This document shows positions 1-9,600 of a stretch of 64,000 bases of DNA, piece after piece. The stretch is taken from contig NZ_KB908320.1 of the NCBI RefSeq assembly GCF_000382385.1, forward strand, positions 1-64,000. Direction: 5' to 3'. Made by a program: the position numbers and the translations under genes. The notes beneath the pieces were generated by a model, which was not told where the DNA came from, did not search any database, and was given only the letters and a program-made list of their open reading frames with translations. Source of the stretch: Segatella maculosa DSM 19339 = JCM 15638 (GTDB lineage: Bacteria; Bacteroidota; Bacteroidia; Bacteroidales; Bacteroidaceae). Positions within the stretch are counted from its first letter, which is position 1; each line of letters opens with the position of its first letter.

Positions 1-15
1 GACATTGCAAGACGT

Positions 16-50
16 CAGTTTGTACCCACAAACTGCTCTTGCTCCCCTCG
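16..50. other. candidate oriT (hairpin plus downstream strand) upstream of mob genes
   Basis: Perfect 8-bp inverted repeat CAGTTTGT / ACAAACTG at 16-23 and 28-35 with loop ACCC, followed by GCTCTTGCTCCCC. It lies about 125 bases upstream of the MobC-like and relaxase genes. An inverted repeat next to a nick region just upstream of mob genes is the usual oriT layout. The nick site itself is not identifiable by eye, so the call is inference. Confidence 0.45.
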
Positions 51-159
51 TTCGATTGTCGGGGAGATAAGACCGTAATCACTCCGTTCTCATCGGTCAG
101 TATTCAGGAATTAAGAAACAATGAATCATCTACAATGATAAACTTTCAAGGAAACTTAT

Positions 160-591
160 ATGAGCAGATACAAGAGAAAAGCTGCCCGATGGCAGCAACA
201 GGATAAGGAAGAACAGCGAATGAACAAAACAGAGTTCATCAAGGTAAGATGCACCTTAGAAGAGAAGCAGCGTATCAAGTCAAAAGCGGAAAGTGCAGGG
301 CGGAAGTTCTCAGACTACTGCCGTGAGATTCTCCTTAACGGAGAAGTTATTGCCGTTCCCAAGATGACCGACAATGAAAGGGAAGCCATTGCCATTCTCC
401 AGCAGACAGGAAAGTTCTATGGGCAGGTTTCCAACCTCATCAAGGTCAAGGACGAAAGGTGGGTACTCATCACAAAGAATCTATCGCTATGTGCCAAAGA
501 AGCATTTAAGCGATTTTACGACTCGCATTTTCGTGTGAATGATGAGGTATATAAGGTCTTAAATCTAACAAGAAATGATAGGAAAATGTAA
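160..591 (+). CDS. MobC-like relaxosome accessory protein
   Basis: Small basic protein of 143 residues. After a Lys/Arg/Gln-rich N-terminus comes a region from about residue 21 (KTEFIKVRCTLEEKQRIK) that looks like the ribbon-helix-helix start of plasmid mobilization relaxosome proteins, followed by a helical C-terminal half. These proteins bind oriT and help the relaxase melt and nick DNA. Its 3' end overlaps the relaxase start by 17 bases, the usual mobC-mobA coupling. A second Met at residue 21 (220) is a possible alternative start. The family call rests on context and general similarity, so it is moderately sure; the gene itself is well supported. Confidence 0.8.
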   Translation: MSRYKRKAARWQQQDKEEQRMNKTEFIKVRCTLEEKQRIKSKAESAGRKFSDYCREILLNGEVIAVPKMTDNEREAIAILQQTGKFYGQVSNLIKVKDERWVLITKNLSLCAKEAFKRFYDSHFRVNDEVYKVLNLTRNDRKM

Positions 592-1636
592 GGCGATAGC
601 GCACGTCAGCACGGCTTTGGACTATATCTTCAGAGAGGGCAAGCTTGGTTATCGGCTTGCCTTCCACAATCTTTGCAGCAGGGAGCCAAAGACTATCTAT
701 GAGGAAATGAAAGTGGTTAGCGACTATAACAGCCGTTGCAGGAACAAGTTCCTACGCATTGAAATAGGCATCGCACCGCAGGACGAGAAAAAACTGCCTG
801 TGTCCGAACTGATGTGGATAGCCCATCTGTTTGCCAAGCGAATGGGACTTGACAACCACCAATGGGTGGCAGTAACGCACAAGGACACCGACAACAGACA
901 CATTCATATCATTGCCAACCGCATCAGCCTATATGGAGAGGTCTATGATACCACTTTTGTGAGCAACAGGGCTGCAAGAGTGGCAGAGGAAATCAGCAGG
1001 GAGAAAGGCTTGACCATTGCAAAAGAGGTCAAGGCAGAAAGGAAACACCAAAAGACAAAGGCTAATCCCACGAGAGAGCAAACAAAACAGCAGGTACAGC
1101 AAATCTGCTATGCCTTGCTTGACAAATACAAAGGTACAGGCATCACGGGACACTCTATGTTTCTCTACGAACTTCACAAGAACGGCATTTCCATAGAGTG
1201 TATGAAGAACAAGCAGGGCAAGGTATATGGCTTGAAGATCTCATACGCAGGACAATCTTTCAAGGCTTCCGAAATCGGCAGGGAATTTGGCTACCGTTCC
1301 TTGCAGAAGAATTTCGAGGCAAGTCAGAAAGTCGAGACCAATGCACCTGCTCAAGAAATACATAATCCGGCAGAGCATACAGATACTAAGAATTCAGGCT
1401 ATCAGCTCGTACCCCCAAGCCATTCATACAGTCCACAACCAACTAAGGAATCTCCACAAATCTCACAGATTGTAAGAGAAGTGGCAGATACAGCCATTAG
1501 CACAGCCGATGATTTGGTGGAGGGACTGGGCGGAATGATAACCCCAGCAGCACATAGCGAAGATTATGCAGAAGCAGCATGGCAACGCAAGCTCAGATTC
1601 CAAACTAACAAGAAAAAGAGAGGACGAAGACAATGA
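575..1636 (+). CDS. relaxase / mobilization nuclease (MobA/VirD2 type)
   Basis: Relaxase of 353 residues that would nick oriT, stay covalently bound through a tyrosine and pilot the strand into a recipient, using a conjugation apparatus encoded elsewhere. The three-histidine metal site is clear: HKDTDNRHIHI at about residues 102-112 (His102, His109, His111). Tyr17 (ALDYIF) is a candidate catalytic tyrosine. The N-terminal 200 residues form the nuclease domain; the C-terminal 120 are low-complexity and basic, ending in KKKRGRR. No transfer genes, integrase or replication gene is visible, so the rest of the element lies left of the window. It is most like the MOBP-type relaxases of Bacteroides mobilizable elements; the exact class is inferred. 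Confidence 0.92.
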   Translation: MIGKCKAIAHVSTALDYIFREGKLGYRLAFHNLCSREPKTIYEEMKVVSDYNSRCRNKFLRIEIGIAPQDEKKLPVSELMWIAHLFAKRMGLDNHQWVAVTHKDTDNRHIHIIANRISLYGEVYDTTFVSNRAARVAEEISREKGLTIAKEVKAERKHQKTKANPTREQTKQQVQQICYALLDKYKGTGITGHSMFLYELHKNGISIECMKNKQGKVYGLKISYAGQSFKASEIGREFGYRSLQKNFEASQKVETNAPAQEIHNPAEHTDTKNSGYQLVPPSHSYSPQPTKESPQISQIVREVADTAISTADDLVEGLGGMITPAAHSEDYAEAAWQRKLRFQTNKKKRGRRQ

Positions 1637-1677
1637 TGCAGTTGGTAAGCTCTTTTGTTTCATGGTGATAAACTAGT

Positions 1678-1702
1678 AGGGAGTGCCAATTTGACACTCC
1701 CT
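1678..1702. terminator. hairpin between convergent relaxase and DUF2188 genes
   Basis: AGGGAGTG / CACTCCCT (1678-1685 and 1695-1702), an 8-bp perfect stem between two convergent genes. It is followed on the plus strand by the T-rich GTCTTCTT. Probably a bidirectional terminator. Confidence 0.55.
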
Positions 1703-1718
1703 GTCTTCTTAGATGACC

Positions 1719-1952
1719 TTAATGTTTCCTGTCTTTTGGAGGGCAAGAGTCATTACCATAACTATTAGGATTCTGAATCTTACCATCCTTTCCATGAGGA
1801 ATAAGTTCTGCCCCTTCTTTCTTGGCAAGATTACGTCCCCAGTCCATTGCCTCCTTCTTTGTTTCAAAGTGTTTTGAGGCTCTGTCTGCATTTGGTCGCT
1901 TTGCGTCCCACCCTCCGTCTGGATTAGAAACGACATGAATTTCTTTTCTCAT
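1719..1952 (-). CDS. DUF2188 domain protein
   Basis: Protein of 77 residues matching the DUF2188 pattern: N-terminal IHVVSNPDGGW, a central A-x-KHFETKKEAMDWGRNLA segment, then a Lys/Glu-rich stretch, IPHGKDGKI and SYGNDSCPPK. DUF2188 proteins are small, widespread and of unknown function, often carried on mobile elements. The gene is convergent with the relaxase and may be element cargo. I chose this frame over an overlapping one (1709-1936) because only this one shows the family pattern. Confidence 0.75.
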   Translation of the reverse strand: MRKEIHVVSNPDGGWDAKRPNADRASKHFETKKEAMDWGRNLAKKEGAELIPHGKDGKIQNPNSYGNDSCPPKDRKH

Positions 1953-2179
1953 ATCAATAATTTTTAGTTGATAGTTTTGCTTACGGTGTCCTTCCGATTC
2001 CGCTACGGTGTAATAACAGCATATTTAAAAGCAAAATAGCAATTATGGTGCCAAAAATTAAAAAAAATATTTTTTCGCTTTTATGATAAAACGATCTGTT
2101 TCTAATTTCAGTTTGTAACAGATTCTATAATCTTATATAGTTGATAGAAAGATAAAAATTATAGGTATATTTCATCCAA

Positions 2180-2234
2180 AACGCTTGTTATTCGGTAACA
2201 AAGTATTATCTTTGCAGACAGAATAACAAGCGTT
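2180..2234 (+). promoter_or_regulatory. promoter embedded in a 14-bp inverted repeat
   Basis: AACGCTTGTTATTC (2180-2193) is repeated as its exact reverse complement at 2221-2234. Between the arms lies TATCTTTG (2207-2214), a perfect -7 element. CTTG (2184-2187), inside the left arm, sits 19 bases upstream as a -33 element. The expected start, near 2220, falls at the right arm. The two arms therefore cover -33 and +1, the layout of an operator. Confidence 0.5.
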
Positions 2235-2403
2235 CTTTGTTAGGCAGAAAACAGCGAAGCCAAGTAGCTCGCTCGTTTCTAAATCGTTACCAGTTTAGTT
2301 GTAACAATAAAGTAACTTCTTTATTTTCAATAAGTTGTATTTTAAGAATTATCTTGTGCGGCGATATGGCTGATATTAGAAAGCCGTATGATTAGGCTTT
2401 TTT
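2221..2403 (+). ncRNA. candidate small RNA at the edge of the mobile region
   Basis: No gene is visible in 1953-2391, but the promoter at 2184-2214 points into it. Downstream are hairpins GTTAC/GTAAC (2286-2305) and AATAAAG/CTTTATT (2306-2325). At 2380-2400 a stem AAAGCC/GGCTTT runs into TTTTA, which looks like a plus-strand terminator. A transcript of about 110 or 185 nt would result. The longest ATG peptide noticed is 9 codons. This is inference from layout only. Confidence 0.3.
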
Positions 2404-3384
2404 ATCGAATTTGATGAGCAATAGGCCTATTCCCGTCCAAAGCAATTCGCGAAGTCTGACAATCAATGCGACAAAGATACCGGCATTGGCTGAGATGCCT
2501 AATGCCGTCGTCGACATCAGGAAGCCGCCTTCACGTCCTCCCAACTGCAAAGGAATGAAGAAAAGCAGGTTGGCAAAAAGACTGGTGAAGGCAAGAACCA
2601 ACACGCATTGCAGGAAGTTTGCACTCGGCATGAGTACCAAAAGAATAAAAAACAGCTCCAATGCGGAGCAGAAACGGCACGAAAGCTCTAACAATACGGC
2701 CGAAACAAAAGTCTTGGGACTCTGTTTGTGGAGGGCCGATATCTGCCGATCAATGGTGTCAAGTTGCTCCCTATGACTTTCAATGAAAGGCAAAGCCCAT
2801 CGTTTCAAGAGTGGAATATGCCCTAAGAATTTCATCACACGGTTGGCTAATCCCTTGCGGTAGCCGGAGATAAAGAACCATATTCCCAACACGCAAAAGG
2901 CTCCCGTGACAGTCAAGAGCACAGCCATTGGCATGCTGACACGCTGTGTGAAGATAAACAAAAACAGAGAGAGAAGCCAGAACCAAAAGTGACTGAAGAT
3001 GTGAGTCATGGCATATAAGATGACCGAAGACGAAGCTCTTTCTGGTCCGATCCTTGGAGACAGCGACATGATGCGATAGGGTTCGCCTCCCATCAAGCCG
3101 CCCGGCGTGGCATAGTTGAGGGCAAATCCCGATACGGTCAGCTTATACAACCATGCAAAAGATACTTTCTTCTGTCCCTCTTTGCAGTCTTGTGAGTTGA
3201 TGATGATATACCATGCCGACGTATTAAAAAGGTAAAGGAAAGCCCAAAGCACTACTACTGCGATGAACCAATAGCCTGCATGCCGCAGTCCCTCCCACAC
3301 TTGGTGGAAGTCGAGCTGCGTAATCATGATGCCGAGAACGATGATTCCGAAGATGAAAAAACCGTTCTGATATTTCTTATTCAT
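2392..3384 (-). CDS. YbhN/AglD-like integral membrane protein (lysylphosphatidylglycerol synthase TM-region family)
   Basis: Polytopic membrane protein of 330 residues, with N-terminal [13 protein letters not shown] and at least six further hydrophobic spans. The segment [19 protein letters not shown] matches the PF03706 pattern, where a conserved GG-E-R region lies between membrane helices. Members include flippase-like and lipid-aminoacylation transmembrane proteins; the substrate here is unknown. The start at 3384 (MNKKYQ) is chosen because the longer frame would run 190 bases into pdxA and adds an unlikely leader. It overlaps the pdxA stop by 8 bases and is the last gene of a four-gene minus-strand operon. 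Confidence 0.85.
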   Translation of the reverse strand: MNKKYQNGFFIFGIIVLGIMITQLDFHQVWEGLRHAGYWFIAVVVLWAFLYLFNTSAWYIIINSQDCKEGQKKVSFAWLYKLTVSGFALNYATPGGLMGGEPYRIMSLSPRIGPERASSSVILYAMTHIFSHFWFWLLSLFLFIFTQRVSMPMAVLLTVTGAFCVLGIWFFISGYRKGLANRVMKFLGHIPLLKRWALPFIESHREQLDTIDRQISALHKQSPKTFVSAVLLELSCRFCSALELFFILLVLMPSANFLQCVLVLAFTSLFANLLFFIPLQLGGREGGFLMSTTALGISANAGIFVALIVRLRELLWTGIGLLLIKFDKKA

Positions 3385-4459
3385 GTTTTTTCTTTGAAAC
3401 GGAAAAGCGCACTTTCTCTCCGTCGTCATGCTTTTCGTGATAAAGCTTTTGCAGAGGATGCTGTAAAGGCTCATCATATCGGGCACGGTTGCGATGAATA
3501 TCAATAGCCATATAAATGGCATGACGGAAAGAACGCTCGTCGGCCACACACTGACCGGCGATGTCGAAACGCACATGACAGTCGGGCTCGGTCGTAATGA
3601 TGGGAAGATTGGCGTTGAATTTCACGACGCCTTCCGTGGCAAGTGCTTTGATCGACGGGACTCCTTGGTCGTAAAACATGGCAAGAATGCCGTCGAATTC
3701 ATTGTAATAGTCATTCTCAAAGAATTCGGCTGCCGTATAAGGACCGAATGCCTGCACCCCCGTTTCTATCAGTTCTTTGATGGCCGGCGCAATTATCTCT
3801 TGCTCTTCTTTGCCTTGGTTAGGGTTCAAGGCCAGAATGGCAAGGCGTGGATTAGAAATATTAAAGTCTCTGCGAATGGTTTTGAAGAACAATGTGGCTT
3901 TGTCCTTCACCAAATCTTTGGTCAATACACTTGCTATATCTTTGACAGAAGAGCCTTCTGTCGCCACCATCAAGCGCATCTTGTCGCTGATAAACAAGGT
4001 TGCGGCCTTACTTCCTTCGCCCAAACTGGCTTCTATATACTTGCCGGTGTTGCTGAACCGATAGCCGCCAATATGTATATTCCCGTCATCCATGGGGCAG
4101 TTGACCAGCACATCGTAGGCATTTTCTCGGTAATCTGTCATGGCTTTGTCGAGAACTTTCAGGGCAGCCATACCGCTTTCAGGCGATGCCACGCCCATTT
4201 CCACTTTCACATCTTCGTCAAAGCAGGCGAGCAGATTGACGCGTCCGTCTGTGGCTTCTGCCACATTGTTGATGATGCTGAAGTTTCCTTGAATGTCAAG
4301 AACCTTGCGATGGTAGGCCGCAATCTTGGGAGACCCATAGATAATCGGCGTGCATAGTTCCAATATTTCAGGCTCGGCAAAGGTCTTGAAGATGAGTTCA
4401 TATCCGATACCGTTGGTATCACCGTGCGTGATAGCGACACGAATTTTTCTATTTTCCAT
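3377..4459 (-). CDS. pdxA: 4-hydroxythreonine-4-phosphate dehydrogenase
   Basis: NAD-dependent oxidation of 4-phosphohydroxy-L-threonine, a step of the DXP-dependent pyridoxal phosphate pathway (partner PdxJ, not in this window). At 360 residues it is slightly longer than typical. Motifs: [10 protein letters not shown] at residues 12-21, [13 protein letters not shown] mid-protein, and [12 protein letters not shown] late, which corresponds to the family's DQGL-type metal/substrate loop. It overlaps both neighbours by about 10 bases, so it is translated with the lipoprotein and membrane genes. Some PdxA homologues act on 4-phosphoerythronate or 4-phosphothreonate instead, which sequence alone does not exclude. 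A pdxS gene 59 kb away belongs to the alternative PLP route. Confidence 0.92.
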   Translation of the reverse strand: MENRKIRVAITHGDTNGIGYELIFKTFAEPEILELCTPIIYGSPKIAAYHRKVLDIQGNFSIINNVAEATDGRVNLLACFDEDVKVEMGVASPESGMAALKVLDKAMTDYRENAYDVLVNCPMDDGNIHIGGYRFSNTGKYIEASLGEGSKAATLFISDKMRLMVATEGSSVKDIASVLTKDLVKDKATLFFKTIRRDFNISNPRLAILALNPNQGKEEQEIIAPAIKELIETGVQAFGPYTAAEFFENDYYNEFDGILAMFYDQGVPSIKALATEGVVKFNANLPIITTEPDCHVRFDIAGQCVADERSFRHAIYMAIDIHRNRARYDEPLQHPLQKLYHEKHDDGEKVRFSVSKKKHE

Positions 4460-5048
4460 TGTTTATGATATTTATTGAACCCAGTATGGCACGAAGCTGA
4501 CTGAGAAGTGTATTCTTTTCGTTGGTTTCGGGCGCATAGAGGAAGCCTTCCGCGATGATGAGCCCGCGCCTGTCAAGCCGTTCATATACGTCGCTGACGA
4601 ATGGACCACCCATGGCATCGCCTTTCATTTCCCATAATCCTTCATAGCGACATCGCCTACTTTTTGGATAGAAGCGCCCTTTGACGGAGGCCTTGACCGT
4701 GGCGACGTGCATGCTGTCTTCCTCTCCTTTGATATTTATCTTCATCACGCTGTCGCGCAACTCGCAGAACCTTTCCACACTCAACGGCAGTGTGTTGCAG
4801 CTGCGAATGCGGTAGATGACTACGTTCTTCATGCCCGAAGCAGCATTGTTCGACAGCCAAAAGAAGTCTTTTCCCAGCTTGCTCGACTGCATGTCGGCTG
4901 GCAACGCAATGGCAAGGTTGAAAGACTTGCGCACCTTTTCTTGCATTTCAGGATTGTCCGCATAGGGACGGTCGAGCCGTTGTATCCGCCTACACGCACT
5001 CAGCATGAGCAGTGCGGCCAAAATAAAACCTATCGTCTTACCGTTCAT
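4449..5048 (-). CDS. DUF4837 family lipoprotein
   Basis: Lipoprotein of 199 residues. The N-terminus has a short positive region, a hydrophobic stretch and the lipobox LSAC with Cys at about residue 19, so it is probably anchored in the outer or inner membrane facing the periplasm. The body matches my recollection of the Bacteroidetes-specific DUF4837 family (YRIRSCNT, YEGLWEMKGDAMGGPFVS, EGFLYAPETNEKN); no catalytic residues can be assigned. It overlaps rlmN by 11 bases upstream and pdxA by 11 bases downstream, hence operonic. Function unknown. Confidence 0.85.
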   Translation of the reverse strand: MNGKTIGFILAALLMLSACRRIQRLDRPYADNPEMQEKVRKSFNLAIALPADMQSSKLGKDFFWLSNNAASGMKNVVIYRIRSCNTLPLSVERFCELRDSVMKINIKGEEDSMHVATVKASVKGRFYPKSRRCRYEGLWEMKGDAMGGPFVSDVYERLDRRGLIIAEGFLYAPETNEKNTLLSQLRAILGSINIINNGK

Positions 5049-6084
5049 GCCTTATCTCGCCTATCTTTTTTGAGGTGGAAAGCAGGCCGCAGGCCGCGAA
5101 TATGTCCTCTCCACGACTGGCCCGAATGGTTGTGAACACGCCATGAGCCGTCAGATAGTCGCGCAGCTCCTCCATCTTTTTCTTGTCGGCACCATGTAGC
5201 GGCACATCGGGAATCTGGTGGAATCGGATCAGATTGACGCGGCAGTCCAATCCCTTCAGTAGCTTTACGATTTCCCGGGCATGGGCCGCAGAGTCGTTAA
5301 CGCCACCGAAGACAATATATTCAAACGACAGCCGACGCTGCCGGGAGAAGTCATAGTTGTGCAGAAGCTCCACGATTTCCGCGATACTCATACTCTTTTG
5401 AGCCGGCATCAATTCGGCCCTTTGCTCAGTAATCGGCGAATGCAGGCTGATAGCCACGTGGCAGTCGCTCTCTTCGAGGAAGCGCTTCAGCTTGTTCTTC
5501 ACACCCACGCTACTCACCGTGATACGTTTCGGGCTCCATGCCAGGCCGTAGTCGGCCGTCAGGATTTCCGTTGCTCTCAGAACGTTGTCGAGATTATCCA
5601 TCGGCTCTCCCTGTCCCATGAACACGATATTCGTCAGCTTGTCCACCTCGGGCAGCGCATAAATCTGGTTCAGTATGTCGCAGGCATCAAGACTCCCCTC
5701 GAACCCCTGCTTGCCCGTCTGACAGAAAAGACAGTTCATCTTGCAGCCCACTTGGCACGAAACGCACAGCGTGGCGCGGTCGTTCTCGGGGAGATACACC
5801 GTCTCGACGAACTTCCCGCCCGCCACGGGAAACAGATATTTGATGGTCCCGTCCGCGGAGTGCTGCGCGTCGATAGGCGCATGGCAGCCCACGGTGTAGC
5901 TCTCAGACAGCCGCGCACGATTGGCCTTGGATATGTCCGTCATCTCGTCAATCTCTTTCACGCGATGCACATACAGCCACTTCGCCATCTGCCCGCCCGT
6001 GAAGGCCGGCATGCCGAGTTCCTTGCAAACCTTCCGGAGTTCGTCCAAGGTCATGCCCAAAAGTGTCTTCTGCTGAGAAATCAT
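5038..6084 (-). CDS. rlmN: dual-specificity 23S rRNA/tRNA adenine-C2 methyltransferase RlmN
   Basis: Radical-SAM enzyme that methylates C2 of A2503 in 23S rRNA and, in many bacteria, A37 of certain tRNAs. At 348 residues it has the usual family length. The 4Fe-4S motif CKMNCLFC lies at residues 114-121, and the second catalytic cysteine is in AACGLL near residue 332, both required for the family's methyl-Cys mechanism. VFMGQGEPMDN (the GEP SAM-binding motif) is present. First gene of a four-gene operon. A TACCTTTG element ends only four bases before the ATG, suggesting a leaderless transcript. This start matches the usual family N-terminus (LLGMTLDEL preceded by about 8 residues). Confidence 0.97.
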   Translation of the reverse strand: MISQQKTLLGMTLDELRKVCKELGMPAFTGGQMAKWLYVHRVKEIDEMTDISKANRARLSESYTVGCHAPIDAQHSADGTIKYLFPVAGGKFVETVYLPENDRATLCVSCQVGCKMNCLFCQTGKQGFEGSLDACDILNQIYALPEVDKLTNIVFMGQGEPMDNLDNVLRATEILTADYGLAWSPKRITVSSVGVKNKLKRFLEESDCHVAISLHSPITEQRAELMPAQKSMSIAEIVELLHNYDFSRQRRLSFEYIVFGGVNDSAAHAREIVKLLKGLDCRVNLIRFHQIPDVPLHGADKKKMEELRDYLTAHGVFTTIRASRGEDIFAACGLLSTSKKIGEIRHER

Positions 6085-6088
6085 AGTG

Positions 6089-6096
6089 CAAAGGTA
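6089..6096 (-). promoter_or_regulatory. -7 element for the rlmN operon, possibly leaderless
   Basis: Reading the minus strand, TACCTTTG is followed by CACT and then the rlmN ATG. Transcription starts a few bases after this element, so the mRNA would begin at or very near the start codon. No convincing -33 TTTG at 19-21 bases. Confidence 0.5.
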
Positions 6097-6283
6097 ATAA
6101 ATTAATGTCGAACGGCTTCACGCTCCGTCTTGTTTTTTGATGCGAAGACACATGAAACTGCCCGTCCGCGTTTCCGTATGATGCTATGGAAATAGGACAT
6201 TATCGTATGGAAACGTCAGCGCAATAGCACGAAATACATTCTTATACCGCACGGAATGGTCAGCGCAATAGGATGGTTTTTGT

Positions 6284-6371
6284 TTATCACCATGGAGATA
6301 ACACCTTATCACCGTGGAGATAAGACTTTATCACCATGGTGATAAGACCTTATCTCCATGGTGATAATCCA
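6284..6371. repeat. four tandem 22-bp units, each a near-palindrome
   Basis: Units start at 6284, 6306, 6328 and 6350. The core TTATCACCATGGTGATAA is a perfect palindrome in unit 3; the others differ from it at one or two positions. It lies in the 585-base gene-free stretch 6085-6669, together with a second 22-bp array and the promoter of the next gene. Confidence 0.9.
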
Positions 6372-6428
6372 AAAAGAACTATTGCAAAAACCGTTCCGTG
6401 CGGTATGTGTGTAGTTTCTCTCCTATAG

Positions 6429-6516
6429 TAATTATGGTTCTTTCGAGTTGCAATTATAGTTCTTTCGAGTTACAATTATGGTTTTTTCCTATAACAATAA
6501 TAAATCTCTCTTATGG
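6429..6516. repeat. second 22-bp periodic array, different unit
   Basis: Units start at 6429, 6451, 6473 and 6495. The core is AATTATGGTTCTTTCGAGTT; it decays over the last two units but keeps the 22-base step. It is unrelated in sequence to the array 60 bases upstream. Confidence 0.8.
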
Positions 6517-6573
6517 CAGTTGCATTTTTCACCTAAAGCGAGCCGAACCGGCCGCTTATTCAGGATAATTTAG

Positions 6574-6581
6574 TATCTTTG
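6574..6581 (+). promoter_or_regulatory. -7 element TATCTTTG for the GT2-SpoIID gene
   Basis: Perfect TAnnTTTG match about 88 bases before the start codon at 6670. The -33 region is weak (TTAT). Confidence 0.45.
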
Positions 6582-6669
6582 CACGAAACAAAGCTCCGCC
6601 ACGGTTTTCCGGCCCTTTGGTCGGCTACTGCACGCAGGGCGTCGGAACACAAGCTAAAAAACATATCGT

Positions 6670-9600
6670 ATGACAGGAAATACAGACTGCTTTCTGTCTT
6701 GCGAGAGCCCGGAGGAATTCGGGGAACTCGTCGGGACATTGAGACAGAATAAGGCCGTAGGGCAGATATGCCTTGTGGTTGATTCGAGTAGGGAAACTGA
6801 CCGTGCGCCCGGCGGCTGTTCGCTGCTCGCCATGGAAAGACGGTTTTCGACCGATGCAATTTGCAAGATCGGCACGACGGCCAAGGGCGACTACGTGCTC
6901 CTTGGCCTGAAATCTACGCCGGTAGTCTTAGGACAGCACGCTATCGACCGAATGCTGCGCGTGGCTGACGACACTGGCGCGGCTATGGTTTATGCTGATT
7001 TTTATTCGGTTGCCGACGGAAACCGTGAGCCACATCCTGTCATCGATTATCAGGAAGGCAGTCTGCGCGACGATTTCGACTTCGGCGCTCTGCTGCTCAT
7101 ACGTACCCGTTTGTTGCACGAATACGCAGCCACTTGCGGACGCGACCCGCGTCATCGCTTCGACTTCGCCGGGCTTTACGACTTGCGCCTCTTTTTAAGC
7201 CGCAAGGGTGAACTGTTCCACGTTAACGAATATCTTTATACCGAGCAGGAATACGACACGCGGAAGAGCGGCGAGCGGCAATTCGACTATGTCAATCCGC
7301 GTAACCGTATGGTGCAGGCGGAGATGGAAAAGGCCGTGACGTTGCATCTTGAGGCTGTGGGTGCGCTGGTTGACACGCGCCGCTATCGTGAGCCCGACTT
7401 CACCGAAGGCAGTTTTGATTGCGAAGCCAGCGTGGTTATTCCCGTGTACAACCGTGAGCGGACCATTGCCGATGCCGTAAAGAGCGCGTTGGCGCAGCAG
7501 ACGGAGTTTAAGTACAACGTCATCGTTGTTGATAACCACAGTACCGATCGCACGGGAGCTATCTTGTGCGAATTGCACGAAGAGCGGCTCGTTGTCATCA
7601 AGCCTGAGCGTACCGATTTGAGCATTGGCGGCTGTTGGAATATGGCCGTTGACGACAAACGTTGCGGTCGGTTTGCTGTTCAGTTGGATAGCGACGACCT
7701 CTATTCTTCGCCGCATACGTTGCAGAAGATTATCGATGCGTTTCATGAGCAGAAGGCTGCCATGATCATCGGGGCTTATCGTATGTGTGACTTTGAACTG
7801 AACACGCTGCCGCCGGGGCTTATCGACCATAGAGAGTGGACCGAAGACAATGGCTGTAACAATGCCTTGCGCATCAACGGGCTGGGGGCTCCGCGTGCGT
7901 TCTTCACCCCGCTTTTACGCCAGATCCGCTTCCCCAATACCGGCTATGGTGAAGACTATGCCGTGGGCTTGACCTTTAGTCGCCATTATCGTATCGGCAG
8001 AATCTACGACGAACTCTATCTTTGTCGGCGTTGGGGTGGCAACAGCGACGCCGCTTTGAGCATCGAAAAACAGAACGCCAACAATCTCTATAAAGACCGT
8101 CTGCGCACGGTTGAGCTTATGGCTCGCCGCCGTTTGAATGCCGAGAAGGTCGGGGGCGCAATGGATAACGAACTGAACGACTTCTTCTGTCAACAGCTGG
8201 AGCAGTGGGAAGAAGTCCGACAACGCTATCAGCAGCTGCAGGATGTAAAGGTGAAGCAAACGGGGCGACTGCGTGTGCAGTTCAATCCGGCACGCATGGT
8301 GAGCACGGGGGCAAAGATTGATAAGCAGACTTTGGAGAAGCGTCCATGCTTTCTCTGCGAGGCGAACAGGCCCGAAGTGCAGCTCACGGAGCACTTCGAC
8401 AAAGGTTTCGACCTCTTGGTTAATCCGTTTCCCATACTTCCCGCTCACTTCACGCTCCCTGCCTGTAAGCATCGGCCGCAGGCTATCAAGGCGGATTACG
8501 GCGAAATGCATAAAGTATTGTCACGCTATGGTAGCCTCATGGTGTTCTACAACGGGCCGAAGTGCGGTGCAAGTGCACCTGACCACATGCACCTGCAAGC
8601 GGGAACGAGCGGCTTGGTACCGTTGCAATGCGAGTGGCGGCGCATGAGTCGCAGTCTTGAGCCTATCTTCGCCTTAGACCGCGATAATGATATCTGCGTG
8701 CTTCATGGCTTCGTAGTGCCGGCTCTTGTCATTCGAAGTAAGGACGAGACGGCCGACCGGACGCTCTTCAACCTTGTTTACGAGGCCCTGCCGCAACGCG
8801 ACGGAGAAACTGAACCAATGATGAACATTGTGAGCTGGCGGGAAGAAGCGTATTATATCTCCGTGATTATCCCACGCGGAAAGCATCGTCCCAATTGCTA
8901 CTATGCCGAGGACGAAGAGCAGTTGCTGGTGAGTCCCGGTGCCTTGGATATGTCGGGATTGCTGATAGCTCCACGTGAAGAAGACTTTAACCGGCTGACC
9001 GAAATGCAAGCAGAAGCCATTCTGAAAGAGTGCGGCATCACCGAAGAGGCCATGCAGCGGGTGGTTGAAAAGCTGAGTGCACACCATTGCGGGCCGAAGA
9101 TAAAGGGAAGGGCCGACGTGTCGGTAGGTATTGTCAATGGAAAGCAAATCAAGTTCCGACTCAATGCGCCTTATCTCGTAGATAATAATAAGGTAAAAGG
9201 CGAGCAGGAGGTTTCCTTTGCTAACGGGGCCATGCTATGGAATGGCAAGTCTTATAGCGGGCTGACTTTCATACCGCAAGCGAATGGTGCTTCTTTCTCG
9301 CTTTCCGATGTCACTATCGGAGTTGATTTCCATTGGGAACGCAAAGAGACGCAGACGTTTCTCGGTGCGTTGAAACTCATTGTTGCGGGCGATAGGATAT
9401 ATGCCGTCAACGAGTTGCCCGTAGAACAATATTTGGAGAGTGTCATTTCGAGCGAGATGAGTGCTACGTCGAGCCTTGAACTGCTTAAAGCTCACGCCGT
9501 TATCTCACGCAGTTGGCTGCTGGTACAGATAGAAAAGCGAAAGACCGCGCATGAAAGAAGCAATAAACCTTCTTCATTCATCAGGAATGACAACGAACTG

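Noticed and set aside
3494..4357. 287-residue plus-strand frame opposite pdxA
   Set aside because: Shadow of pdxA with no recognisable domain and no promoter.
5281..6105. 274-residue plus-strand frame opposite rlmN
   Set aside because: Entirely antisense to rlmN; His/Arg-rich composition typical of a shadow frame.
7195..7830. 211-residue minus-strand frame in the GT2 region
   Set aside because: Antisense to the glycosyltransferase domain, without motifs.
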